The notes below the pieces were generated by a model. The model was not told the DNA's origin. It worked only from the letters and a program-made list of their open reading frames with translations, and ran no database searches. Below, in pieces: positions 1 through 7,773 of a stretch of DNA of 32,548 bases. The translations under genes and the position numbers were made by a program. Source of the DNA: Acidimicrobiia bacterium (lineage in GTDB: Bacteria > Actinomycetota > Acidimicrobiia > Spongiisociales > Spongiisociaceae); the NCBI GenBank assembly GCA_022827785.1, contig JAJEIM010000031.1:1-32548 (forward strand). Reading direction: 5' to 3'. Numbering within the stretch: position 1 is the stretch's first letter; every line of letters begins with the position of its first letter.

Positions 1-132
1 AACAACCGCCAAATACGACACCGAACCAGATGGGTCCAACACCAAATCAACCTCATGCCACGAAAAACCCTCAACAACACACCCGCACTACTCGCCTATG
101 CTCAAACCCTCAACCAGGACAACCACCCCTAG
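1..132 (+). pseudogene. Possible C-terminal remnant of an IS30-like transposase (cut by window edge)
   Basis: Frame 1 is open from the first base to a TAG at 130-132, giving 43 codons. The peptide contains HQINLMPRKTLNNTPALLAY, which resembles the C-terminal pattern of IS30-family transposases, where a short Asn-rich helix precedes a PRKTLG-x-x-TP motif. The stretch is rich in CAA and AAC and visibly poorer in G+C than its neighbours, as expected of foreign DNA. No terminal inverted repeat was seen. Bases 133-246, up to the stop of the next gene, hold nothing I can identify. Recognition rests on a short motif only, and the start lies outside the window. Confidence 0.3.
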
Positions 133-246
133 ATTCTGCAGATGGGCCCACCCGGGGAGGGCCTGTTCGGGCGTTTTTCGCGTTCTACGCGTCGGGTTGC
201 GGGTGGCGAACTACGGGTCAGGACACCGGCTCGGCGGCGATCGGGG

Positions 247-1338
247 TCAAAAGACGATCAACCCGCGGGCGTGTTCGCCGGCTGCCAGGGCGCGGAAGGC
301 TTCGTCGGCCTGGTCCAGGTCGTAGCGGTGGGTGACGAGATCTTCGATCCTCAGCTTGCCGGCCATGGCCAGCTCGATCATCATGGGGAACTCGACCACG
401 GGGTTGCCGCTTCCGTAGAAGGAGCCCTGGATGCGGTGTTCTCCCAGGACGAGTAGCAGCGGATCCACCGAGAGGGTGTCGCCGGAAGGGGCCAGGCCGA
501 TCACCACCTCGACCCCCTGCTTGGCCAGGATGCGGAGGCCCTGTTCCATGGCAGAAGTGCTTCCGACCGCGACGATGCATGCTTCCACGCCGTGGCCGGT
601 GAGTTCCATGACCCTGCCGACCATGTCCTCCGTCCGGGAGTTGATGGTGTGGGTGGCGCCGAACCGGCGGGCGAAGTCCAGCTTCGAGTCGACCACGTCG
701 ATGCCGATGATGGGGTGGGCGCCCGCCACGGCCGCGCCCTGGACGGCGTTGAGGCCGACGCCTCCGCATCCCAGGACCGCCACGCTCTGGCCCGCCTTGA
801 CGCGGGCGGTGTTGACCACCGCACCGAAACCGGTGGTGACGGAGCATCCGATCAGCGCGGCGAGATCGAGCGGGAAGTCCTTCCGGATACTCACCGCAGC
901 CGATTCGGGCACGACTGTGTAGGGGGCGTAGGTGGACGGGCCGTAGTGGTAGACGTCCTCGCCCCGGTGGTGGAAGCGGGTCGTTCCATCGGCCATCATG
1001 CCCCAAGGCGCCTCGTTGAGGCAGAGAGCCGGATAGCCCTGCAGGCACGGTCGGCAATTGTCACAACTGGGGGCCCAGGAGAGGATCACATGGTCTCCCG
1101 GTGACAGTGTCCGGCACCCGGACCCGACCGCGTCGACTATGCCGGAGCCCTCGTCTCCGAGCACGATCGGCATCGGTAGCCCGGAATGGGACCCGTCGGC
1201 GGTGTGCAGGCAGCTGTGACATACCCCGCTGGCGACCATTTTCACCCGGACCTCCCCGGGTCCCGGATCGTCGAGGTCCAGTTCGAGGATTCGCATGGGC
1301 CGGCGGGGTTCCATGAGGACAGGTGCGGTTATGCGCAT
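247..1338 (-). CDS. Zinc-type alcohol dehydrogenase (MDR superfamily)
   Basis: A 363-aa medium-chain dehydrogenase, predicted to oxidise an alcohol or reduce an aldehyde with NAD(P) in the cytosol. The structural zinc loop is intact (C92, C95, C98, C106, spacing C-x2-C-x2-C-x7-C). The Rossmann GCGGVG lies near residue 190. Catalytic-zinc ligands C40 (GVCHSC) and C165 (IGCSVTTG) are present, but the conserved GHE motif reads GDEGSG, so the usual His ligand is Asp62. The ATG is supported by AAGGAG six bases upstream (1345-1350 on the plus strand). It stands alone, divergent from the next gene. The family is certain from the motifs; the substrate is unknown. Confidence 0.93.
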   Translation of the reverse strand: MRITAPVLMEPRRPMRILELDLDDPGPGEVRVKMVASGVCHSCLHTADGSHSGLPMPIVLGDEGSGIVDAVGSGCRTLSPGDHVILSWAPSCDNCRPCLQGYPALCLNEAPWGMMADGTTRFHHRGEDVYHYGPSTYAPYTVVPESAAVSIRKDFPLDLAALIGCSVTTGFGAVVNTARVKAGQSVAVLGCGGVGLNAVQGAAVAGAHPIIGIDVVDSKLDFARRFGATHTINSRTEDMVGRVMELTGHGVEACIVAVGSTSAMEQGLRILAKQGVEVVIGLAPSGDTLSVDPLLLVLGEHRIQGSFYGSGNPVVEFPMMIELAMAGKLRIEDLVTHRYDLDQADEAFRALAAGEHARGLIVF

Positions 1339-1525
1339 GTGATGCTCCTTGGGGAGGGCGTGGGGAGTCGTATGACCGCGTTTGGCAGGGGACCATCGGT
1401 CGGGATCAGGTGCGGATTGTCACGGCAGGATCATATGCCATACGAGCGGAAGGGCTCGTACCGGTCCCGGGCGGGATCAAGCTGGCGAGGCGCCGGCGGT
1501 CCGGAGCGTAGGGCCGGTTGATGGT

Positions 1526-1531
1526 TAGGGT
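1526..1531 (+). promoter_or_regulatory. Candidate leaderless -10 element
   Basis: TAGGGT fits the actinobacterial -10 consensus TANNNT and ends 6 bases before the ATG at 1538. No Shine-Dalgarno precedes that ATG, so transcription probably starts at or next to the start codon. No -35 element is recognisable. Confidence 0.4.
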
Positions 1532-1537
1532 GCATGT

Positions 1538-2998
1538 ATGACGAATGGCCAAGACCCGTACCGTCAGGCCCGTGAAGGTAGCTGCATAGCGCCTACCTGG
1601 TCCCGCTTGTGCCTAGTCACCTTCGTCATCCTGCTGGCAACTGCGTGCTGGGGCGGTAACGACTCGGCCGAATCAGAGGCGGCCCCCGCGACCACGGCGG
1701 CCGCCAGCTTTTCGGACAGTGCCGCGCCGACCACGACCCTGGCAATGTCCTTCGCCGAAGAGGACGCCGCCGAGGTGGAACTGTTATCCGGAGATGGGGA
1801 TGCCTCGGTCGAGTCTTCGGTGGTCGCCGGATTACCTGCAACGACACCGGCCGACCTCGGACGTGACGTCATCTACCGGGGCACTCTCTCGATACGGGCG
1901 TCGGATGTCGAGGCGGCCGTTCGTGAAGCCGTCAACATCGTCCAAGGCCTGGGTGGAATCGTCTTCGGGCAGCAGGTCAGTAGCCATCCCGAGCCCCAGT
2001 CCCATCTGACCTTCAAGGTGCTGCCTGCCGACTTCATGCCGGTCCTGGAGCGCTTGTCCGGAGTTGGCGAACTCCTCGAGAAGAAAATCACAGCCGACGA
2101 CGTGACCGAGCGGATCGTCGACTTCAGAAGCCGGATCGCCACCGCGGAGGCGAGCGTCCTGCGTCTCCGGGACCTGTTGCAGGAGGCTCCCAACATCGAG
2201 AACGTGGCCCTGATCGAGCGGGAACTCGTCCAGAGGGAGACCGATCTGGAAACCCTGCGCGGGCGCCTCCGGACCCTGACCGATGCCGTCAGCCTGGCCA
2301 CCATCGACATGGCCATCCTCCAACTCCATGATCCGGTTCCCGACACCGGCATCGACGTGAATGCGTGGGTCTCCGACTCGGACGAGGACCCCTGCCTGGG
2401 CAGCGACGTGCTCATCGCTTCCCCCGATGACGATGCCTATTTCTGCGTCCAGGTGGAGAACACCGGCGAGGTCGCCCTCGCCGACGTGGAGGTGTCCTCG
2501 GGCGCTCTCCGGCTCCGTCCCCAGGACCAGCGGTCCTTCCAGCTGTTGGCGGGAAGCTTCGACAGGATCGAGCCGGGCGAGCTGCTCAGCGCCGTGCTGC
2601 ACATGGCCATCCGCGAAGGCCGGATCGCCGGTCGGGCCGCTACGCGGGGCGGCATCGAAGTCGAGTTCGAGGTCTCCGGCACCCCGGTTCCCGATGATGG
2701 CGTCCCTCTGGACACGGTGACCGGCGGCTCGTTCATGTGGGTTGTGGTGGAAGAGGAGGAGGGGCCTCCGTCCTTTATAGGCGCTGTCCAGACCGGTTAC
2801 CGCGGAATGGTCCGAGCCCTCGCCTACATCGTGGCGACCATAGGCCTGCTCCTTCCCTTCCTCCCGGCAATGGCTGTGATCGGCGGCTTCTACTGGTGGT
2901 TCAGGCGATTGGTACGCGGTCGCCGATCCGCTCGCTCGATCCCCGCCGACTCGGGCCCCACCCGTCCACAGCACCCGCCGGGCAACCCCAGCGATTAG
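1538..2998 (+). CDS. DUF4349-domain membrane-anchored lipoprotein with inserted beta-rich domain
   Basis: 486 aa. An N-terminal export signal ends in LLATAC, a plausible though non-consensus lipobox with Cys37. An acidic/Ala-rich linker (about 40-105) leads into a DUF4349 domain (about 108-265) that includes a coiled coil rich in Glu, Arg and Leu. Residues about 270-400 form an extra segment with the pattern of an Ig-like domain (YFCVQVENTGEVALADVEV). A hydrophobic hairpin at about 425-465 is followed by an Arg-rich cytoplasmic tail. DUF4349 proteins are envelope proteins of unknown function; the Ig-like insert is my reading of the residue pattern. The start is ATG with no Shine-Dalgarno but a TANNNT box just upstream. 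Confidence 0.85.
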   Translation: MTNGQDPYRQAREGSCIAPTWSRLCLVTFVILLATACWGGNDSAESEAAPATTAAASFSDSAAPTTTLAMSFAEEDAAEVELLSGDGDASVESSVVAGLPATTPADLGRDVIYRGTLSIRASDVEAAVREAVNIVQGLGGIVFGQQVSSHPEPQSHLTFKVLPADFMPVLERLSGVGELLEKKITADDVTERIVDFRSRIATAEASVLRLRDLLQEAPNIENVALIERELVQRETDLETLRGRLRTLTDAVSLATIDMAILQLHDPVPDTGIDVNAWVSDSDEDPCLGSDVLIASPDDDAYFCVQVENTGEVALADVEVSSGALRLRPQDQRSFQLLAGSFDRIEPGELLSAVLHMAIREGRIAGRAATRGGIEVEFEVSGTPVPDDGVPLDTVTGGSFMWVVVEEEEGPPSFIGAVQTGYRGMVRALAYIVATIGLLLPFLPAMAVIGGFYWWFRRLVRGRRSARSIPADSGPTRPQHPPGNPSD

Positions 2999-3016
2999 CC
3001 GCTGAGGTGATGGGCG

Positions 3017-3035
3017 GGTTGGCCGGCTGCCAACC
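3017..3035 (+). terminator. Candidate stem-loop terminator after the DUF4349 gene
   Basis: GGTTGG, a 7-base loop and CCAACC form a perfect 6-bp stem beginning 18 bases after the stop codon. No T-run follows, so this would be a U-less, actinobacterial-type terminator or simply a chance hairpin. Confidence 0.3.
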
Positions 3036-3134
3036 GGCCTGGGATCATGGCCCCGACCGACGGGCCGGCAGGCAGCTCTCGCCACCATCCTTGGGCCGTA
3101 TCGTTACGGTCAGAAATCACCGGAAGGAGTGTCG

Positions 3135-3962
3135 ATGACCATGGCAACCAAGGACCTTGAGGGGGTCATCGCCGGGGCTGCGGAGCATCCGAGCGCGATG
3201 GATGACCATGAAGTCGCGGCGGTCGAGCAGGTCGTGGAACTACTTGACCAGGGGAAGATCCGGCTGGCTGAGAAACCAGACGGCGGTGATTGGGTGGTCC
3301 ACGGGTGGATCCAGCAGGCCATCAACCTCTACTTCCGGGTGCCGGAGATGGAGACGCTGCATGCGGGGCCGCTCGAGTTCTACGACAAGATCCCCCTCAA
3401 GCACGACTACCAGGGACGGGGTAACCGGGTGGTGGCGGGAGGTATCGCCCGCTACGGCTCCCACCTGGAGCCCGGAGTGGTGATGATGCCCAGCTTCGTC
3501 AACATCGGCGCCTACGTCGGCACGGGCACTATGGTGGACACCTGGGCAACCGTCGGAAGCGGCGCCCAGATCGGACGTAGGGTGCACCTGGCGGGTGGGG
3601 TGGGCATCGGCGGTGTGCTGGAACCGCCCGGAGCGCGCCCGGTCATCGTCGAAGACGACGCCTTCATCGGATCCCGCTGCATCGTCGTGGAGGGGGTGAT
3701 CGTCCGGGAGGGCGCGGTCCTGGCGGCCCAGAACTCGATCACCGCCTCGACCCACATCGTCGATGTCACCCAAGATCCTGCCGTCACCTACAAGGGAGAG
3801 GTTCCGGCCGGCGCCATCGTCATCCCCGGCAGCCGGAGCCGGGAGTTCCCCGGCGGGACCTACGAGGTCAACTGCGCGTTGATCATCGGCAGGCGGACCG
3901 GTACCCATGACGACAAGCTGGCTCTCATGGACGCAGCCCGCGACTTCGGCTTCGCTCTGTAG
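3135..3962 (+). CDS. dapD: 2,3,4,5-tetrahydropyridine-2,6-dicarboxylate N-succinyltransferase
   Basis: 275 aa. It transfers succinyl from succinyl-CoA to tetrahydrodipicolinate in the succinylase branch of diaminopimelate/lysine synthesis, in the cytosol. A helical N-terminal domain (1-100) precedes a left-handed beta-helix built of hexapeptide repeats (about 105-230), including MPSFVNIGAYVGTGTMVDTW. Length and motifs match the short DapD of E. coli type rather than the longer, divergent DapD of mycobacteria. The ATG at 3135 is chosen because AAGGAG (3124-3129) lies five bases before it; an in-frame GTG at 3129 overlaps that Shine-Dalgarno. It appears to be a single-gene unit. Confidence 0.95.
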   Translation: MTMATKDLEGVIAGAAEHPSAMDDHEVAAVEQVVELLDQGKIRLAEKPDGGDWVVHGWIQQAINLYFRVPEMETLHAGPLEFYDKIPLKHDYQGRGNRVVAGGIARYGSHLEPGVVMMPSFVNIGAYVGTGTMVDTWATVGSGAQIGRRVHLAGGVGIGGVLEPPGARPVIVEDDAFIGSRCIVVEGVIVREGAVLAAQNSITASTHIVDVTQDPAVTYKGEVPAGAIVIPGSRSREFPGGTYEVNCALIIGRRTGTHDDKLALMDAARDFGFAL

Positions 3963-4108
3963 CCACGTCGAACCCGAGGGTTGACAGCCATCTGCGAGTG
4001 GCGCGATGAGCGAACCGAACCCGACCGCGACCTGCGGGCACGATCATGGCCGCATCGATCAGCCGGCGCCGGTGTGATGAGCGTAGTTGGTGGCGCGGAT
4101 TCCTTGAT

Positions 4109-4438
4109 TCAGTGGCAGGCGCAGCCGCCGCCGGTGCCTGGCGGGTTCGGCTTCATCACCATGAAACCCTCGCCCTGGGGTGTCTCCACGTAGTCGATCG
4201 CCACCCCCTCCACGGCTTCGCGGGTCTCGTTCGCCACGGCCATCTTCACCCCGTGGGCCTCGAACACCTCGAAGTCGCTTCCGGCCTCGGGCATGAACGC
4301 CAGACCGTACATGGTCCGGCAGCAGCCCTGCCCGGCGGGGAAGACATGCAGGTAGGCCCGTTCCGGCGCTCCATCTGCCAACTCGATCACCTTCTCGGCT
4401 GCGACCGGTGTCAGATCGATCAGCGTCGTGTCGCTCAT
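4109..4438 (-). CDS. HesB/IscA-family iron-sulfur cluster insertion protein
   Basis: 109 aa, the usual size for A-type Fe-S carrier proteins, which hand clusters to apo-enzymes in the cytosol. The family's conserved cysteines are visible: Cys39-Cys40 in QGCCRT and the C-terminal pair in GGCACH (Cys106, Cys108). Upstream codons remain open, but the ATG at 4438 has GGAAGG eight bases before it and gives the normal family length. It is divergent from the 2-oxoacid dehydrogenase operon across 145 bp. That neighbour needs lipoyl groups, whose synthesis requires Fe-S enzymes, so a functional link is possible but not shown. ErpA and IscA cannot be told apart here. Confidence 0.9.
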   Translation of the reverse strand: MSDTTLIDLTPVAAEKVIELADGAPERAYLHVFPAGQGCCRTMYGLAFMPEAGSDFEVFEAHGVKMAVANETREAVEGVAIDYVETPQGEGFMVMKPNPPGTGGGCACH

Positions 4439-4570
4439 TGCGTATCCCTTCCGTTCTCGGCGCTCCTGCCGCACCGTGCTCGTGTATCGGGAGTGGTCAT
4501 CACCAGGATCATCGGCATCGCCGGACCATCGAACCCGATGTGTGCCATCGGGCTTCGCTCTTTGACACTG

Positions 4571-4576
4571 TAGCCT
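4571..4576 (+). promoter_or_regulatory. Candidate leaderless -10 element of the E1-E2 operon
   Basis: TAGCCT fits TANNNT and ends 7 bases before the E1 alpha ATG, which has no Shine-Dalgarno. It implies an mRNA that begins at or near the start codon. Confidence 0.4.
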
Positions 4577-4583
4577 GCGGGCC

Positions 4584-5624
4584 ATGAGCCTCGAGCCCCG
4601 CCAGGTACTGGCTGCCGACGGGACCGTCATCGATCGCCGGGAGCCGGATGTCTCCACCCTGGCGACCATGTACGCCGCGATGACGGAGGCCCGCCTGTAC
4701 GACCGCAAGGCCTCCGCGTTGCAGCGTCAGGGCCGGTTGGCGACCTACGCGCCCTACGAGGGGCAGGAGGCCTCCCAGGTCGGTGCGGTGGCACCGCTGG
4801 CCCCTGAGGACTGGCTGGTGGCCAGCTACCGGGATGCCGCGGCCATGCACCTTCACGGCTACCCGTGGAAGAACCTGCTCCTCACCCGCATGGGGGACGA
4901 GCGGGGCGGCCATCCGCCGGAGGGGGTGAACGTAACCCCGCCCTCGATAACGGTGGGCGGCCACATGATCCACGCGGTCGGGATCGCCTGGGCCGAGAAA
5001 CTCAAGGGAACCGGCGCGGTGGCTCTGACCATGTTCGGTGACGGGGCGACCTCGGAGGGCGACTTCCACGAGGCGATGAACTTCGCCGGGGTCTACCACG
5101 TCCCCACCGTCTTCTTCTGCCAGAACAACGGCTGGGCCATCTCCATGCCGCGATCCCGCCAAACTGCTTCCAGGACCATCGCCCAGAAGGCGGACGCTTA
5201 CGGTCTCCCCGGCGTGCTGGTCGACGGCAACGACGTCCTCGCGGTCGCTGAGGTGGTGGCCGAGGCTGTCGACCGCGCCCGTGCCGGGGAGGGGCCCACG
5301 CTGATCGAGGCCCTCACCTACCGGGTTCAGGGCCACACCACGGCCGACGACGACCGTCGTTACCGGGCCCGGGAGGAGGCCGCGGGATGGCTTGCCAGGG
5401 ACCCCTTGGAGCGGGTTCGCCTGTGGCTGGAGCGGCACGGGGCATGGGACGAGGCCCGCCAGTCCGGGATAGAGGCCGAGGCATCCCGGCGCATCGAGGC
5501 GGCGGTGGCCGAGGCCGAGGCGCTGGAGTCCCTCTCCGCGGGCGAGATCTTCGACGCCATGTTCGATGAACCGACCGCGCCGCTGGCGGTCCAGCGTCAC
5601 CGCGCCGAGCGGAGTGCCCGTTGA
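4584..5624 (+). CDS. 2-oxoacid dehydrogenase E1 component, alpha subunit (pyruvate or branched-chain type)
   Basis: 346 aa. With E1 beta it decarboxylates a 2-oxoacid on thiamine diphosphate and passes the acyl group to the E2 lipoyl arm. The thiamine-diphosphate motif is clear: GDGATSEGDFHEAMN, ending in CQNNGWA, at about residues 152-186. A GHTTADDDRRYR stretch near residue 252 matches the conserved loop of this family. It is the first gene of a tight three-gene operon; its stop overlaps the E1 beta start. The sequence does not decide between pyruvate and branched-chain 2-oxoacids, so I give no symbol. The ATG has no Shine-Dalgarno but is preceded by TAGCCT. Confidence 0.93.
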   Translation: MSLEPRQVLAADGTVIDRREPDVSTLATMYAAMTEARLYDRKASALQRQGRLATYAPYEGQEASQVGAVAPLAPEDWLVASYRDAAAMHLHGYPWKNLLLTRMGDERGGHPPEGVNVTPPSITVGGHMIHAVGIAWAEKLKGTGAVALTMFGDGATSEGDFHEAMNFAGVYHVPTVFFCQNNGWAISMPRSRQTASRTIAQKADAYGLPGVLVDGNDVLAVAEVVAEAVDRARAGEGPTLIEALTYRVQGHTTADDDRRYRAREEAAGWLARDPLERVRLWLERHGAWDEARQSGIEAEASRRIEAAVAEAEALESLSAGEIFDAMFDEPTAPLAVQRHRAERSAR

Positions 5625-6595
5625 GCGTGATGACCCTGGCGCAGGCTCTGAACTCGGCCCTCGACACCGCGCTGGACGACCCTCGGGTGGTGCTGATGGG
5701 CGAGGACATCGGGACGACCGGGGGAGTGTTCCGCATCACCGACGGACTGCAGCGGAAGCACGGCTCCGAGCGGGTGATCGACACTCCGGTGGCCGAGTCG
5801 GGTATCGTGGGCGCCGCATTCGGCATGGCGATCGCCGGCCTGCGCCCCATCGTGGAAATCCAGTTCATGGGGTTCTCGTACCCCGCCTACGACCAGGTGA
5901 TCAGCCATGTGGCCCGGATCCGGAGCCGGTCGAGGCACCGTTTCACCGCGCCGATGGTCATCCGGCTTCCGTACGGCGGGGGGATCGGCGCGTCAGAGCA
6001 TCACAGCGAATCCACCGAGGCCATCTACACCCACATCCCCGGCCTCAAGGTGGTGGTCGCCTCGACACCCGAGAACGCCAAGGGCCTGCTCCTGGCGGCG
6101 GTCGATGATCCCGACCCCGTGATATTCCTCGAGCCCATCCGGGCCTACAGGGCGGCGCGGGGCGAGGTGCCGGACGGTCGCTACGTGACTCCCATCGGCG
6201 CCGGCATGCTCGAGCAGCGAGGTTCCGACATCTCCCTCATCTCGTACGGGGCGATGATGCGTGAGACCCGGGATGCCGCCCACCGTCTCGCCGCCGAGGG
6301 CGTCTCCGCAGAGGTGATCGATCTCCGGAGCCTCGTCCCCCTCGACGCGGACATGGTGGTGGCGTCGGTGGAGAAGACCGGGCGGGCAGTGGTGATCCAC
6401 GAAGCCCCGCTCACGGGCGGTTACGGGGCCGAGGTCGTCGCGCTGATCCAGGAACGTGCCCTCTACTCGCTCCGGGCCCCGGTGCGGCGGGTGACGGGCT
6501 GGGATGTCTCGGTTCCATTACGCCTTGCCGAGCGCCACTACCTGCCCTCTACGGGCCGGATCATGTCAGCGGCCCGTGACGTTCTGGAGGCCTGA
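5621..6595 (+). CDS. 2-oxoacid dehydrogenase E1 component, beta subunit
   Basis: 324 aa from the TTG at 5621, the full family length. It forms the alpha2beta2 E1 heterotetramer with the preceding gene's product. Signature stretches are LMGEDIGTTGGVFRITDGL, the DTPVAESGIVGAAFGMA region and the conserved EAPLTGGYGAEV near residue 265. Three in-frame starts compete: TTG 5621, GTG 5627 and ATG 5630. TTG has GGAG six bases before it and overlaps the E1 alpha stop by four bases, favouring translational coupling, but the choice is not certain. Confidence 0.93.
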   Translation: MSVMTLAQALNSALDTALDDPRVVLMGEDIGTTGGVFRITDGLQRKHGSERVIDTPVAESGIVGAAFGMAIAGLRPIVEIQFMGFSYPAYDQVISHVARIRSRSRHRFTAPMVIRLPYGGGIGASEHHSESTEAIYTHIPGLKVVVASTPENAKGLLLAAVDDPDPVIFLEPIRAYRAARGEVPDGRYVTPIGAGMLEQRGSDISLISYGAMMRETRDAAHRLAAEGVSAEVIDLRSLVPLDADMVVASVEKTGRAVVIHEAPLTGGYGAEVVALIQERALYSLRAPVRRVTGWDVSVPLRLAERHYLPSTGRIMSAARDVLEA

Positions 6596-6596
6596 G

Positions 6597-7706
6597 ATGG
6601 CGCACGAGTTCCACCTCCCCGATGTGGGAGAGGGCCTTGTCGAGGCGGTGATCGTGTCGTGGTACGTCGAGGTGGGTGAGACGGTGGAGCTCGACCAGCC
6701 GCTGGTGGAACTAGAGACTGACAAGGCGATCATCGACATGCCGTCGCCGGTCGCGGGGGTGTTGCTGTACCGGGGCGGGGAGGACGGCGAGACGACCGAG
6801 GTCGGGTCGCTGCTCGCGGTGATCGGAGAGCCGGGCGAGAGTTGGGAGAGAGCCGCGGCGACCTCTCCGGTTGGGGAACCTGCGGCCCCGGTGGTCGGTT
6901 CCCTGCCGGAGGCCGGCGCCTCCGGGGTCCAGGGGCCTCAAGCCCTGCCGATGGTGCGCAGGCTCGCGGAGGAGTTGGGGGTGGATCTGTCCGGCGTCCC
7001 GGGCACCGGCCCCCTGGGGCGGATCACCGAACAGGACGTGCGGGCCGCCGCTTCCGCCCGGCCGACCGTAAGGGTTCCGATGTCCCGCCTCCGCAAGCGG
7101 ATCGCCGAGAATATGGCGCGCTCCTGGCGGGAGATCCCGCACGTCACCACCTACGGCCATGCAGAGTCGGGCACCCTGATGGCGGAACGGTCACGGCTCG
7201 GTAAGCCTCCGGTGGAGGCGTTGCTGATCGCCAGGCTGCTTCCGGTGCTGGCCCGGTTTCCCTCCTTCAACTCGGCGGTCGAAGGCGACGTGATCGTCGA
7301 GCGGCGCTTCTACGACATCGGGTTCGCGGTCGACACTCCGGACGGCCTGACGGTGGCGGTCGTGCGCGACGCCGACAGCCTGCCGTCAGAGGAGCTCGCC
7401 GGGGAGGTTCGGCGCCTTGCGGAAGGCGTGAAGGAGCGAACTCTCGGGGCGGACGAACTGCGGGGCCAGACCTTCACCATCTCGAATATCGGCGCGGTGG
7501 GAGGTGGCCATGGGACGCCGATCATTCCGTACGGCACCTCAGCCATCCTGTCGGTCGGGAGGGCCGGGCCGCGGGCGGTCGTGAGGGATGACAGTATCGA
7601 GATCGTCCGGCAGTTCCCCCTGAGCCTCTCCTACGACCATCGCATCATCGACGGCGCGGAAGGGCGCCGCTTCATGGCAGCAGCGATCGAAGCCTTGGAG
7701 GAATGA
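6597..7706 (+). CDS. Dihydrolipoamide acyltransferase (E2 of 2-oxoacid dehydrogenase complex)
   Basis: 369 aa. It moves the acyl group from E1 to CoA and forms the core of the complex. A single N-terminal lipoyl domain carries the lipoylated lysine in ETDKAI (Lys43). A linker leads to a peripheral-subunit-binding domain at about 115-150 (MVRRLAEELGVDLSGVPGTG), then the catalytic domain from about 160 with the active-site motif YDHRIIDG near the C terminus. The ATG at 6597 has GGAGG six bases upstream and lies one base after the E1 beta stop. No E3 (dihydrolipoamide dehydrogenase) follows, so E3 must come from elsewhere in the genome. Confidence 0.95.
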   Translation: MAHEFHLPDVGEGLVEAVIVSWYVEVGETVELDQPLVELETDKAIIDMPSPVAGVLLYRGGEDGETTEVGSLLAVIGEPGESWERAAATSPVGEPAAPVVGSLPEAGASGVQGPQALPMVRRLAEELGVDLSGVPGTGPLGRITEQDVRAAASARPTVRVPMSRLRKRIAENMARSWREIPHVTTYGHAESGTLMAERSRLGKPPVEALLIARLLPVLARFPSFNSAVEGDVIVERRFYDIGFAVDTPDGLTVAVVRDADSLPSEELAGEVRRLAEGVKERTLGADELRGQTFTISNIGAVGGGHGTPIIPYGTSAILSVGRAGPRAVVRDDSIEIVRQFPLSLSYDHRIIDGAEGRRFMAAAIEALEE

Positions 7707-7773
7707 ACCGGCTCCAGGTCCGGTCCGACACCCGCCGAGGCCGGTTGGCCGATATGGTGGATGACTCGGACGG

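Noticed and set aside
1832-3088. 418-codon frame antisense to the DUF4349 gene
   Set aside because: His/Asp/Gly-rich shadow translation; the sense strand encodes a signal peptide and a known domain.
4562-4567. TTGACA as a -35 box for the E1 alpha gene
   Set aside because: A 17-bp spacer would place the -10 inside the coding start; the TAGCCT box seven bases before the ATG fits better.
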